From Brachypterus glaber (Eukaryota > Arthropoda > Insecta > Coleoptera > Kateretidae): a stretch of 64,000 bases of DNA. The DNA is taken from the NCBI GenBank assembly GCA_958510825.1, contig OY294044.1:69638095-69702094 (forward strand), in the 5' to 3' direction. Shown here piece after piece: positions 22,705 through 31,774 of the stretch. Every line of letters begins with the position of its first letter. The stretch's first letter is position 1. The notes beneath the pieces are model-generated. The model had not been told where the DNA came from. It was given only the letters and a program-made list of their open reading frames with translations, and ran no database searches. A program made the translations under genes and the position numbers.

Positions 22705-23740
22705 AGCGACTGCTTCCGAAAAAGTCGCTAACCCCTCCGGATCAGGGCCCCAACCCCCCGTTACGGCCCCTGTAAACCCAAAAATCCAAGCTACTGGCCC
22801 AGGAACCCCCCCCGACCAGGAAGCCCACAAAACCCCCAAAATCCCCCCCATCATCATCCGAGCCCCTGAAAAATGGCTAGCTTTGTCCCGCCATTTCAAC
22901 TCGCAAAAAGTTAACATCCTCCACGCGAAAAATACCTCCGAAGGAGTTCAAATTCGCACACAGACCAGTGACGACTTCCGCAAAGTCACTAGGCACTTAG
23001 ATGCCGAAAAAATCCCATATCATAGTTTTACCCTCCCGGAGGACAAGGCAATCCACGCCGTAATCCGGGGAATCCCCACCCAGATAGACGTCGCAGACGT
23101 CCAAGCCGCTCTTATCGAGCGTGGCTACCTCCCCACGTCAGTCGCGAGAATGACGCGTACTAAAGACAAGACCCCCATGCCCCTGATCCTAGTCATCCTT
23201 CCCAAGGTGACAGGACAACAGCACCCCATATTCAAAGAGACTAGGCTTTTACACCTAGTCATAAAGGTCGAAAGTCAGACCTATAAACCCAAATTCAGGC
23301 AATGTCACAAATGCCAACTCTTCGGCCACTCCCAGGCCAATTGCAACGCCCCGGCCAAATGCGTAAAATGCGCACAAGACCACCACACAACAAAATGTGA
23401 AAAACCCCGCCACACGGACGCAAAATGCGCCAACTGCCTGGGCCCCCACACGGCAAACTATCATAAATGCCCCAAACACCCATCAAACATCGCTCCAACC
23501 CGTACAAGGGTCATACCCCCAACCCAAAAATTCACCCCGGGCATCTCCTACGCCCAAAAGGCAACTAACGCCGCCACCCCACAACAACCCAAGGCGGCCC
23601 CAGGTCCCAGCGCAAATCCCCCCAATATTTTTGATCAATCCCAAATTTCAAAAATCCACACCTTCATGCAAGAATTCGCCAGCTTCATGCAGGCTTTTGG
23701 CTCCCTTCAACTACCCAATCTAGGCCCCCATAATGTCTAG
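22700..23740 (+). CDS. Jockey-like ORF1 protein, C-terminal part with zinc knuckles
   Basis: This continues ORF1 after a one-base frame break; sequence coding without stops reaches back to about 22,697. Residues coded from about 22,900 form the domain preceding the knuckles in Jockey-type ORF1 (YHSFTLPEDK, IRGIP). Three CCHC knuckles follow: CHKCQLFGHSQANC, CVKCAQDHHTTKC and CANCLGPHTANYHKC (about 23,297-23,475). The last part is proline-, threonine- and asparagine-rich and ends with a short hydrophobic segment (FMQEFASFMQAFGSL). The knuckles would bind the element's RNA. The stop at 23,738-23,740 overlaps the ORF2 start by 8 bases, so ORF2 is probably reached by re-initiation or leaky scanning. 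Confidence 0.88.
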   Translation, partial: GKATASEKVANPSGSGPQPPVTAPVNPKIQATGPGTPPDQEAHKTPKIPPIIIRAPEKWLALSRHFNSQKVNILHAKNTSEGVQIRTQTSDDFRKVTRHLDAEKIPYHSFTLPEDKAIHAVIRGIPTQIDVADVQAALIERGYLPTSVARMTRTKDKTPMPLILVILPKVTGQQHPIFKETRLLHLVIKVESQTYKPKFRQCHKCQLFGHSQANCNAPAKCVKCAQDHHTTKCEKPRHTDAKCANCLGPHTANYHKCPKHPSNIAPTRTRVIPPTQKFTPGISYAQKATNAATPQQPKAAPGPSANPPNIFDQSQISKIHTFMQEFASFMQAFGSLQLPNLGPHNV

Positions 23741-24467
23741 ACAAACAAAACCTAGAGCCCTTAAAATAGTCACCTGGAACGCTGATAGCCTCAATTCAAA
23801 AAAACCGGAACTCATAGAATTTCTACACGAAAATCAAATAGATATAGCCCTCATCCAAGAGACTGGTCTTAAACCACATCATAGGGGTACCATACCCAAC
23901 TATTTCTGCTACCGTAACGATAGACTCCAGGACCGCAAAGGAGGCACAGCAATCTATATCAAAAAACACATATCTCACGATCTTCTTCATGCGCCCCCCA
24001 CACAAAGCGATCAAGTCGAAACTACCTCCATATTCGTCAACATGCACGACAATTCCAAATTCAGGATCGTGTCCCTCTACAAACCCCCAAATAAGGAGGT
24101 CAGACCCGCCGACTTCGAAGGCTACTTTAACGACAATCATCCAACAATCCTAGCCGGAGACTTGAATTGCAAACACGCCCTTTGGCACTCTAGAACAACT
24201 ACGGCCAACGGCCGTAGGCTTTACGAAATATTACAACGTAACCATATAATGGTTACCGCACCCGATTCCCCAACCCACTATGGCCACGGCCTTCCTGATA
24301 TCCTTGACATCGTTTTGTATAAAAACACGACACTAAACATTAACATCGAACTAAGACACGAACTAAGCTCCGACCACCTTCCAATCATTATCACGGCAGG
24401 AGGCATACCAACCGCAAATCACACCAAAAAACCGTTTACAACTTCTCCTATATTTCCGAACTCCTAG
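23733..24467 (+). CDS. Jockey-like ORF2, endonuclease domain
   Basis: This is an apurinic-type endonuclease that would nick target DNA to prime reverse transcription. Expected active-site residues are present, numbered from ATG 23,733: N16 (TWNADSL), E43 (LIQET), Y116, D143 and N145 (AGDLNCKH), D189 (LPDILDIVL), and D214 with H215 (SSDHLP). So the nuclease part looks intact. The frame ends early at 24,465-24,467 because six A (24,426-24,431) lack one base relative to the downstream reading frame; the segment from 24,431 continues ORF2. The full ORF2 would be about 915 residues. Confidence 0.92.
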   Translation: MSRQTKPRALKIVTWNADSLNSKKPELIEFLHENQIDIALIQETGLKPHHRGTIPNYFCYRNDRLQDRKGGTAIYIKKHISHDLLHAPPTQSDQVETTSIFVNMHDNSKFRIVSLYKPPNKEVRPADFEGYFNDNHPTILAGDLNCKHALWHSRTTTANGRRLYEILQRNHIMVTAPDSPTHYGHGLPDILDIVLYKNTTLNINIELRHELSSDHLPIIITAGGIPTANHTKKPFTTSPIFPNS

Positions 24468-26479
24468 AAAGCAACACCAAAATCAATCCAATAAATTCCG
24501 TCCAAGTACTAGATATTGCAGTAACCACCCTCACCAATACCATAAAATCCGCAATGGACAGCGCCAAATTAATCAAAAAAGTAGATATCCAAAACCCACA
24601 GGACCTTCCCCGAGATCTCAAAGACTTAATCAGAGAGAAAAACCGACTTCTTCGTCGCGCACGCACCCTCCAAGACCCCCATATAAAACGCGAAGCAAAC
24701 AGACTTACCCAGGAAGTCAAAGACCGACTAAACGTACTAGCAAATTCCCGCTGGGAGGGAAAAATAAAGTCACTCAACCCCCAGGATAGATCACTTTGGA
24801 GAATGGCCAAAACCCTATCCCTCGACCACCAACGAGGCATGCCCCCAATTCACGGCGAAAGAGGAGTCGTCTACTCCACCCCCGAAAAAGCCGAAGCATT
24901 TGCTGACGCAATGCGGAAACAATTTCAACCAAACCCTCCAATCCCCCCCGACTCAGACTCCGAATCAGAGACCGACTCCGAGCCCGACTCGGACGACGAG
25001 AACTACGAGCAACTCATGCATGAAAGAGACATAAACCACATCTATAATAGAGTCACTAACCAAGTCGAAAACGACATTATCACCCCCACATCCCCCGAGG
25101 AAATCAAACGCATCATCAAAAATCTCCCAAAAAGGAAAGCCCCCGGTCCCGATCAAATACCGAATAAAATCCTTAAAATACTCCCCCGGAAAACCATTAT
25201 GGAAATCGTTAACATTGTTAACGCAATGCTCAGACTGCGCCACTTTCCAAAGCCCTGGAAAAACGCAGACGTAATAGTAATCAAAAAACCCGGACAAAAT
25301 CCAACTTTTGCTGAAAGCTACCGCCCCATAAGCCTCCTTTCCTCCCTAGGCAAAATAGCCGAGAAAGTCATACTAACCAGACTTCAAACTCTAGTTGAAG
25401 AACTAAATCTCCTTCCAAATGAGCAATTTGGCTTCCGAAACAGACACTCCACAGTCCACCAGGTAGCTCGCCTGGTAGACTCTGTAACGGACGGACTAAA
25501 TAGGCGCGAAGCCGCGGGACTGATCCTCCTGGACATCGCAAAAGCCTTCGATAAGGTTTGGCACAAAGGTCTTGTAGCCAAACTCCACTTTCTCGGCCTC
25601 CCCCCAGGCATCACCAAACTCATAGCCTCCTTCCTCAAAGGCAGAGATTTTCAGATAAAAATAGGCGACTGTAAGTCCAACACCCGCCGCATCAGAGCTG
25701 GCGTTCCACAAGGTTCCCCACTATCCCCCCTTCTGTACAACCTCTTTACGGCAGATATTCCAAAAACACAGGGCACTGAACTAGCCCTGTTCGCCGATGA
25801 CACCGGCATCCTAGCAAAAGCCAGAAACCCCCAGCGCATCCATATCGCCCTCCAGCGCCAAATGGATGCCCTAATCAAATGGTTCTCCAAATGGAAAATC
25901 AAAGTAAACGCCAATAAAACCAAAGGCATCCTAATCTCTAGGATTAGAAGAGGCCCACCCCAACCCATTCAGATAAATGGCCAACCCATTAACTGGGAAA
26001 ACCATGCCAAATACCTCGGCATTACAATCTCCAAAAACTTGACGTGGGATCAGCACGTCAAAAACACCCTCCAAATAGCAAATTGCCGCCTCTCCAAACT
26101 CTACCCCTTAATAGGCAGAAAGAGTCCCCTATCCATTAAAAACAAACTTCTTCTCTACAACCAAACCCTAAAGCCGGTACTTCTTTACGGAGCCCCAGCC
26201 TGGAATAAAATCACCCTTAACAAAGCGCTCTCAGCAAAACTTCAGGCCTTCCAAAACAAGGCACTCAGAATATGCCTCGATGCCCCCTGGTTCATGAGGA
26301 ACAACCAGATACACAGAGATCTCGAAATGCCCCTCCTAAAAACGGAAATCATCCGCTACAGCACGTCTTTTATACAAGACAATTTAGATCACCCAAACCC
26401 CCTCATTTCAAACTTTCTAGATTACGATCATGAAATACACAACACTCACAAAAAGATCAAAAACGTCCTCAACCAGTAA
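24431..26479 (+). CDS. Jockey-like ORF2, reverse transcriptase domain
   Basis: The sequence stays open from about 24,431 (the first ATG, 24,554, is not the true start). A basic linker and a very acidic stretch (about 24,950-25,005) precede the polymerase. Reverse transcriptase motifs occur in order: YRPISLLSSLGK (near 25,320), EQFGFRNRHST, LLDIAKAFDKVWH with its catalytic Asp (near 25,545), AGVPQGSPLSPLLYNL (near 25,700), ALFADDTG (FADD at 25,790-25,801) and YLGITISKNLTWDQHV. All catalytic aspartates are present. The C-terminal region has no RNase H motif. It ends with a normal stop at 26,477-26,479. Confidence 0.93.
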   Translation, partial: TVYNFSYISELLESNTKINPINSVQVLDIAVTTLTNTIKSAMDSAKLIKKVDIQNPQDLPRDLKDLIREKNRLLRRARTLQDPHIKREANRLTQEVKDRLNVLANSRWEGKIKSLNPQDRSLWRMAKTLSLDHQRGMPPIHGERGVVYSTPEKAEAFADAMRKQFQPNPPIPPDSDSESETDSEPDSDDENYEQLMHERDINHIYNRVTNQVENDIITPTSPEEIKRIIKNLPKRKAPGPDQIPNKILKILPRKTIMEIVNIVNAMLRLRHFPKPWKNADVIVIKKPGQNPTFAESYRPISLLSSLGKIAEKVILTRLQTLVEELNLLPNEQFGFRNRHSTVHQVARLVDSVTDGLNRREAAGLILLDIAKAFDKVWHKGLVAKLHFLGLPPGITKLIASFLKGRDFQIKIGDCKSNTRRIRAGVPQGSPLSPLLYNLFTADIPKTQGTELALFADDTGILAKARNPQRIHIALQRQMDALIKWFSKWKIKVNANKTKGILISRIRRGPPQPIQINGQPINWENHAKYLGITISKNLTWDQHVKNTLQIANCRLSKLYPLIGRKSPLSIKNKLLLYNQTLKPVLLYGAPAWNKITLNKALSAKLQAFQNKALRICLDAPWFMRNNQIHRDLEMPLLKTEIIRYSTSFIQDNLDHPNPLISNFLDYDHEIHNTHKKIKNVLNQ

Positions 26480-26796
26480 TGGTACCCACTAATACAGGAC
26501 AGATGCATTCCCAGCATCAGTGAGATAGTCTCACTCCTCCCGCACATCCCTCCTCTCCCTATCACATCCCTCCCCATCCCCCTCCCACCCACTCCACAGC
26601 GCCAAATTATGACAGATGCAACTCGCATCAGTGAGCAGAGACTCACTCCCCCCAAATTATGACAGATGCAACTCGCATCAGTGAGCATAGACTCACTGCC
26701 CCAACTTTCAATTCAGATTAAATATTTTTTTAGATAAATGAGCCATAGGCTGCGCCTGTCTCTTAAAGACCCAAACAAACTATTGATGATGATGAT
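26480..26796 (+). other. Retrotransposon 3' UTR and tail
   Basis: It contains three copies of a GACAGATGC... unit with twin stem-loops, a C-rich spacer (26,537-26,600), then AT-rich sequence and GCCATAGGCTGCGCCTG, ending in a TGATGATGATGATG tail instead of poly(A). The tail abuts the target duplication. Confidence 0.8.
26498..26697 (+). repeat. Triplicated twin stem-loop unit in the 3' UTR
   Basis: Units begin at 26,498, 26,611 and 26,661. Each has GATGC-loop-GCATC followed directly by AGTGAG-loop-CTCACT. The first loops read ATTCCCA, AACTC and AACTC; the second loops read ATAGT, CAGAGA and CATAGA. The stems are identical while the loops differ. Units 2 and 3 are a 50-bp tandem duplication. 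Confidence 0.85.
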
Positions 26797-26810
26797 GGCT
26801 TATAATTAAT
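26797..26810 (+). repeat. Target site duplication, right
   Basis: GGCTTATAATTAAT, identical to 21,914-21,927. The first G could belong to the tail, which would make the duplication 13 bp. Confidence 0.85.
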
Positions 26811-27522
26811 TTTAAGAACTTTAAATGTAGGGCGGAAGTTAGGGACCTTCGGCCTTATTAGGATACCAGGCCTTATTTGGATAGCATACCTTATACACCA
26901 CCACTACCACAATAAGTTATCCCATACATTCCTTGTTTTCCATATATTTTATTACGAACCTTTAACGGTAAGACTTAAATGGAAGGTCAGTCTTTTTTTA
27001 GTATGTATACTTACGTATGTAAATTGGAAAAAAATATATTTTATTATCAGAGCCCACCTGCTCATGAGTAGCGTGAAGTTCAAAAGGTTTAATGACATAT
27101 TTTAGCTGAAATCAATCTGCAAGTGTCATCAAAACTGGCCAATTAAAATTAAGGTATTTGTAACTGTAAATAAATTCTAAGATTTTTACTTTAAATTACT
27201 TTTTTATTCGATTTTAATTAATTATTATTAAATTTTATGGCTGGGCTTTTAAATGCAAGGACGATATTTACATCAGGAAAGAATTACTTTTTTTAAATAT
27301 TTTTCCAACGGAAAGTTTCTGACTTTTTTTTCTATGTCGTCTTTTTTAGAATTTAATAATTAAATTAATTCTAACAAATTCGTAATATCAGTTGTTAAAT
27401 TTCAAAACAAAAATCAGTTTTTATTTTTTAATGCCCTCCAAGAATAGGACCTCTCGTATTTTCTACAATTCTCCGCATAGAATCAATAATAGTAAGATAT
27501 GAAAGATTGCTTAGCAATCCTT
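26811..27522. other. Right flank of the retrotransposon; no gene seen
   Basis: The first 80 bases are the inverted partner of 21,480-21,540. The rest is AT-rich. GATTGCTTAGCAATC (27,506) is a near-palindrome directly before the hexamer array. Confidence 0.5.
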
Positions 27523-28176
27523 AGCATTAGCATTAGCATTAGCATTAGCATTAGCATTAGCATTAGCATTAGCATTAGCATTAGCATTAGCATTAGCATT
27601 AGCATTAGCATTAGCATTAGCATTAGCATTAGCATTAGCATTAGCATTAGCATTAGCATTAGCATTAGCATTAGCATTAGCATTAGCATTAGCATTAGCA
27701 TTAGCATTAGCATTAGCATTAGGATTAGCATTAGCATTAGCATCAGCATCAGCATCAGCATCAGCATCAGCATCAGCATCAGCATCAGCATCAGCATCAG
27801 CATCAGCATCAGCATCAGCATCAGCATCAGCATCAGCATCAGCATCAGCATCAGCATCAGCATCAGCATCAGCATCAGCATCAGCATCAGCATCAGCATC
27901 AGCATCAGCATCAGCATCAGCATCAGCATCAGCATCAGCATCAGCATCAGCATCAGCATCAGCATCAGCATCAGCATCAGCATCAGCATCAGCATCAGCA
28001 TCAGCATCAGCATCAGCATCAGCATCAGCATCAGCATCAGCATCAGCATCAGCATCAGCATCAGCATCAGCATCAGCATCAGCATCAGCATCAGCATCAG
28101 CATCAGCATCAGCATCAGCATCAGCATCAGCATCAGCATTAGTATTAGCATTAGCATTAGCATTAGCATTAGCATT
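27523..28176. repeat. Mosaic hexamer array, AGCATT / AGCATC
   Basis: By count: 36 units of AGCATT (one is AGGATT, at 27,721), then 66 units of AGCATC (27,739-28,134), then 7 AGCATT-type units (one AGTATT). A perfect palindrome AGCAATCATTGCT follows at 28,177. The array is open in several frames on both strands, so the 230-residue dipeptide frames (Ser-Ile, Leu-Met, Ala-Asn/Asp) are artefacts. Confidence 0.97.
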
Positions 28177-28307
28177 AGCAATCATTGCTAACATTTTAAA
28201 TTTGGACTTTTTCAATAATTTTAAAAAGCAATTTTGTTCTCGGGACCTGAGTAGGATAGTTTTACATTCATATATTCTGATACTTAATAATATTTGTTTT
28301 ATATGTA

Positions 28308-29352
28308 TACAGGGTTATTCATTAATTTTAAGGGGTGATTCTACATATGAAAATATCAAAAAAAAATCCTATAAACATATGTCTAAAAATGCTCCGTAAG
28401 GGAGCTAAGCCCCTTTAAAAGTGCCTAAAAAAAATGTTTTTATTTATTAACTCATGAACTCTTTGAGATACAGCAACGAGGTTATGAATGTAAACTAAAT
28501 AAGGCCCATCTTCTTATGCTATCTTTATGTACTTATTTTAACCAGGGGTATGTCCAACGGGGGGGGAGGGCTTATTAGTTGCTTTTCCCAAACTTTTTTC
28601 TGTGTAACTTTTTTGTAATTTTATTTTCACAATATGATTCCTTAGGTCAAAATACATAAAAATGGTACTCTTGTTGTAATTCTGTAGGATTAACCGTTTT
28701 CGAGAAAAATTCATTTGAAGGTGAAATTTCACGGTTCGAGGACAAAAAATTGAATACTAAAATGTTGAAAACTGAAATTTCAATGAAACCTCATATACAG
28801 GTACTTCCAAAAATCCATCCTAAGCTATGGTCTCCTAAAAATGCACAATCTTTAAAGGGACATAGTAGCTTTAAAAGCGATTTTTCGACCTATATGTATA
28901 GAAATTTTTTTTCTTAGTTTTTGAGCAGCGAAATTTCACCTTCAAATTATTTTTTCTCGAAAACGGTTAATTATATAATATTACAACAAGAGTACCTTTT
29001 TTATTTATTTTGACCTAAGGGATCATATTCCAAAAACAAAATAACAAAAAAGTTACACAGAAAAAAGTTTGTAATAAAAAACTGAAAAGGATCCCACGTT
29101 TCGCACAACCCTGGTTAAAATAAGTACATGAAAATAACACACGAAGATGGGTCTTATTAAGATTAGTTCAAGTGAAAAAACTCGTTGCTATATCTCAAAG
29201 GGTTTCTAAGTTATTAAATAAAGCCAATTTCAACGGGGCTTAGCTCCCTTAAGACGCATTTTTAGACATATGTTTATAGGAACTTTTTTTCACATTTTCC
29301 CATGTAGAATCACCCCTTAAAATTAATGACCCTATTTCTGAATAACCCTGTA
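28308..29352. mobile_element. Palindromic MITE, ends TA|CAGGGTTATTCA
   Basis: TACAGGGTTATTCATTAATT and its complement at 29,320-29,352 form the ends, each with TA. The arms match for roughly 430 bp, for example GGGGTGATTCTACAT, AACATATGTCTAAAAATG, AAGGGAGCTAAGCCCC and TAACCGTTTTCGAGAAAAA with their complements. The loop is about 28,745-28,915. No coding capacity. Confidence 0.85.
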
Positions 29353-29849
29353 GGTATTTATTGTGAAACTGGAATTTCCGTTAACGAAATATTATTATTA
29401 TCATTATTCCTATAATAGAAATTAACAAAATTTCACAACAATCACATGTTAGCCCAAAAGCCAACGATTTGACCTGAACTATACCCACTGGTTTCTGTCT
29501 ATAGTTGGCCATGTTTTACCAGAGCTGTTATCACTTAATGTAAAAAACTGTGTACCAACTTAAAGAATGTAAAAAATTATCTGGCCCCGTTCAGTTTGGT
29601 TCCATCACTCTAATTTTGCTAAGGAGTAATTACCTTTAGTAACTGTACATAATTCTTCATGTAAAAAAACAAATTCTACGTAGCGGAAGGCTGTCTAATA
29701 ATTATTTTCAGCTCTAGGCAAGGCCGAGGTTATTTGTTTATTTATATTAATCTTTGGACCTCGTTGCCAACGAGTCGTTGTGCTATTTTGGAAAAAATGA
29801 TCGAATCGTATAGTGGTTATTTGTTCCATACAACTCACACTTTTGGATA
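29353..29849. other. No feature seen
   Basis: Mixed composition with short ATT runs at 29,390; no supported gene or element end. Confidence 0.45.
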
Positions 29850-30300
29850 TTATTATTATATTATTCACAGTGCCTGCACTAGAATAATATTATACGGTAG
29901 TACCTATAATCATAAAAAAAAATCAAAAATTGTCCTAGACAAAAAAATTTTGGATAGAAATTTGTTTCATGAAAAAAATAAGCAACTTTTTTTTTAAATG
30001 TTCGTCTGTCCGTCCGTTCTTGCCTTCGTCGGTCTGTCCGATAACTCAAGAATGAATTATCCAATTGACTTGAAATTTTTAGGAAAAATCAAGTTCTATT
30101 AGGGGAAGATCCCTATTATTTTTGAAAGTAATCCTCCTAAAAACAAAAAAGTTATGGAGGGTTACCTTTAAAAAAAAAATCGAAAAAAGCTGAAAGAAAT
30201 TTCCGATTAACGTAACTTTTTCAGGAAAAATTACTGTTATTATATAGAGATCAATTCTACCAATTTTGAAAGTAATCCCCCTAAAAACATAAAAGTTATG
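29850..30300. mobile_element. Repeat element with TCTGTCCG core, unexpanded copy
   Basis: It shares TTATATTATTCACAG, GCCTGC, CTAGAATAATATTATAC, GTCCTAGACAAAAAA and TTGGATA with 42,005-42,120, then TCGTCTGTCCGTCCGTTC and ATAACTCAAGAA. Behind the core is a diverged direct duplication (GAAAGTAATCCTCCTAAAAA at 30,125 and GAAAGTAATCCCCCTAAAAA at 30,270). Non-coding. Confidence 0.65.
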
Positions 30301-30790
30301 GGGGCTTAAAACAGTTTTTTTTTTCGCAAAAAGAAAATTAAAAAAAAAGAATTTTGAAAAATGTTATTTTTTTTTTGGATTTTTTTTTCGGTTTTCGCAA
30401 GAACAAAATTAAAAAAAAAATAAAAATATTGTTTTGAAAAAAGTTTTTTATAAAAAAATTTTTCGTTTTTCAAAACAATGTACAACAAAAAGATGTATTT
30501 TTTAATTTTTTTTTAATTATTTTTTTTTAAGTATTTGGGAGAATGCAATATACCATTTACTGTGAATAATATATAATGAAATGCTTAGCATTACATATCT
30601 TAACGGCTTGTTTTGCTTCTAGTTTTCACCATGTAACTTTTTTATGGTGGATTTTATTTCAAAGTTTCGTACGGTTGTTTCTCTTAATAAGAGTATTCTT
30701 ATCTGAAAAAATTACATTAATCGTACTTTTTCTTCTACGCTCGGTTGCATTTTCTCAAAAATATTCATAATCCGATAACAAGTATATATT
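30301..30790. other. Poly-T and poly-A low-complexity DNA
   Basis: Dense T and A homopolymers to about 30,530, then AT-rich sequence with an unsupported 64-codon frame (30,576-30,770). Confidence 0.5.
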
Positions 30791-30951
30791 AGGGACGCTG
30801 CACAAAAAAAACCCAGTTAGTGTGTCAAATTTAATTATTATTTTTTTTTTCTGATTCTTATATAAAAAAACTTCTTTACTAAAGAATACGAAAAAAAAAG
30901 TAATACCTACAATATTTGAATCACTAACCGGGTTTCTTTGTGCAGGGTGAC
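30791..30951. mobile_element. Short palindromic MITE
   Basis: GCTGCACAAAAAAAACCCAG followed by TTAGTG pairs with CACTAACCGGGTTTCTTTGT followed by GCAGGG. The total is about 160 bp with an AT-rich loop. Confidence 0.65.
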
Positions 30952-31000
30952 ATAAAGGATGTTTTTGTTTTAGCGTGTTTTTGACCATTTTATAAATTTA

Positions 31001-31086
31001 TCGTATCGTATCGTATCGTATGGTGTCGTGTCTTGTCTTGTCGTGTCGTGTCGTGCCTTACCGTACCGTACCGTACCGTACCGTAT
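31001..31086. repeat. Mosaic pentamer array
   Basis: Blocks of TCGTA, then TCGTG/TCTTG, then CCGTA follow one another, 17 units in total. Each block is internally homogeneous, so each variant appears to have expanded separately. Confidence 0.9.
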
Positions 31087-31133
31087 CATCTAATACTTTT
31101 ATATTTTTCAGACTGCTACTGCTTGGTTCTAAC

Positions 31134-31774
31134 GGGTGTTCCAAAATTCACGCAAGATTTGAATTTGTGCGGTAAAAGGCTGTCAACGAAAAAAAAAATA
31201 CAGGGTGACATCTGACAGTGCAGGGTTATTAAAAATGGAGCGCCATACGAAAAAACAACGCGTTTTCAATGTTGAGCAATATTTTAAATATAATCAAGGT
31301 TTGGCAGCTACAGTTTGCAATTTTCGTAAACTGCAAGATATGGATGTGGAGGATATGCAGTTATAACAAGACGGTGCCACATACCATGCAGTCCAAAAAA
31401 CAACTCAATTACTGCATGAGTCATTTTCTGGTCGTGTAATTTCCCGTTCTGGTGATCAGAATTGGCCGCCCAGATCATGCGATTTAACGCCGTTGGACTT
31501 TTTTCGTTGGGTTTTTTTGAAGTCTAAGGTTTATGCTAACAAGTACACGACCTCCCATGTCGTGAAGGAGGAAATTGAGCGCTGTATCAACGAAATTTAG
31601 CCACATTTATGCAAAACTGTCATGGAAAATTTCAACAGAGGCCATTTATCCGATATGCTATTCCATACGTAACCCTGTACTGTATAATTTATGAATCAAT
31701 AAAAAATTACAATTTTTAATTATGAACCTGTGTTTTCTATCAAAATTACTTCTTGCGTGAATTTTGGGACACCC
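31134..31774 (+). mobile_element. Deleted Tc1/mariner-group transposon
   Basis: The ends GGGTGTTCCAAAATTCACGC (31,134) and GCGTGAATTTTGGGACACCC (ending 31,774) are inverted repeats of about 26 bp with one or two mismatches. Inside is a transposase relic on the plus strand. A second inverted pair (CAGGGTTATT near 31,221; GTAACCCTG near 31,669) brackets the relic and could mark older ends. No clear TA duplication flanks the outer ends. Confidence 0.8.
31235..31672 (+). pseudogene. Transposase relic, internally deleted
   Basis: Starting at ATG 31,235, the first 31 or so residues resemble the N-terminal helix-turn-helix of mariner-like transposases with a DUF4817-type head (QRVFNVEQYF..AATV.NFRK). 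The frame then jumps directly to the C-terminal catalytic part (MDVEDM, QDGATYH, NWPPRSCDLTPLDFF, LKSKVYANK). So most of the central DNA-binding and catalytic region, including the first catalytic Asp, is missing. In-frame stops at 31,364 and 31,598 confirm that it is dead. The family normally exceeds 300 codons; 146 remain. Confidence 0.85.

Larger units (their letters stand above)
21928..26796 (+). mobile_element. Full-length Jockey-clade non-LTR retrotransposon
   Basis: The 4.87-kb element has a 5' UTR, ORF1 (coiled coil, then a pre-zinc-knuckle domain and three CCHC knuckles), an overlapping ORF2 (apurinic-type endonuclease, then reverse transcriptase), a 3' UTR with repeated stem-loops and a short TGATGATGATGATG tail. 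A 14-bp target duplication brackets it. It is clearly richer in C and GC than its surroundings, and the coding strand favours C and A. RNase H is absent, as usual in the Jockey clade. Both ORFs carry a single-base break next to homopolymers, so this is either a young dead copy or an intact one with sequencing errors. Confidence 0.95.

Noticed and set aside
22883..23740. Independent zinc-finger gene
   Set aside because: Its frame continues upstream of 22,883 without a stop to the one-base break in ORF1, and it overlaps ORF2 as expected for a retrotransposon ORF1.
22657..26688. Minus-strand open frames of 70-130 codons inside the retrotransposon
   Set aside because: They are antisense shadows of ORF1, ORF2 and the 3' UTR, with no motif of their own.
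27483..28215. 230-residue dipeptide-repeat proteins
   Set aside because: Hexamer repeat length is a multiple of three and contains no stop, so frames on both strands stay open by construction.
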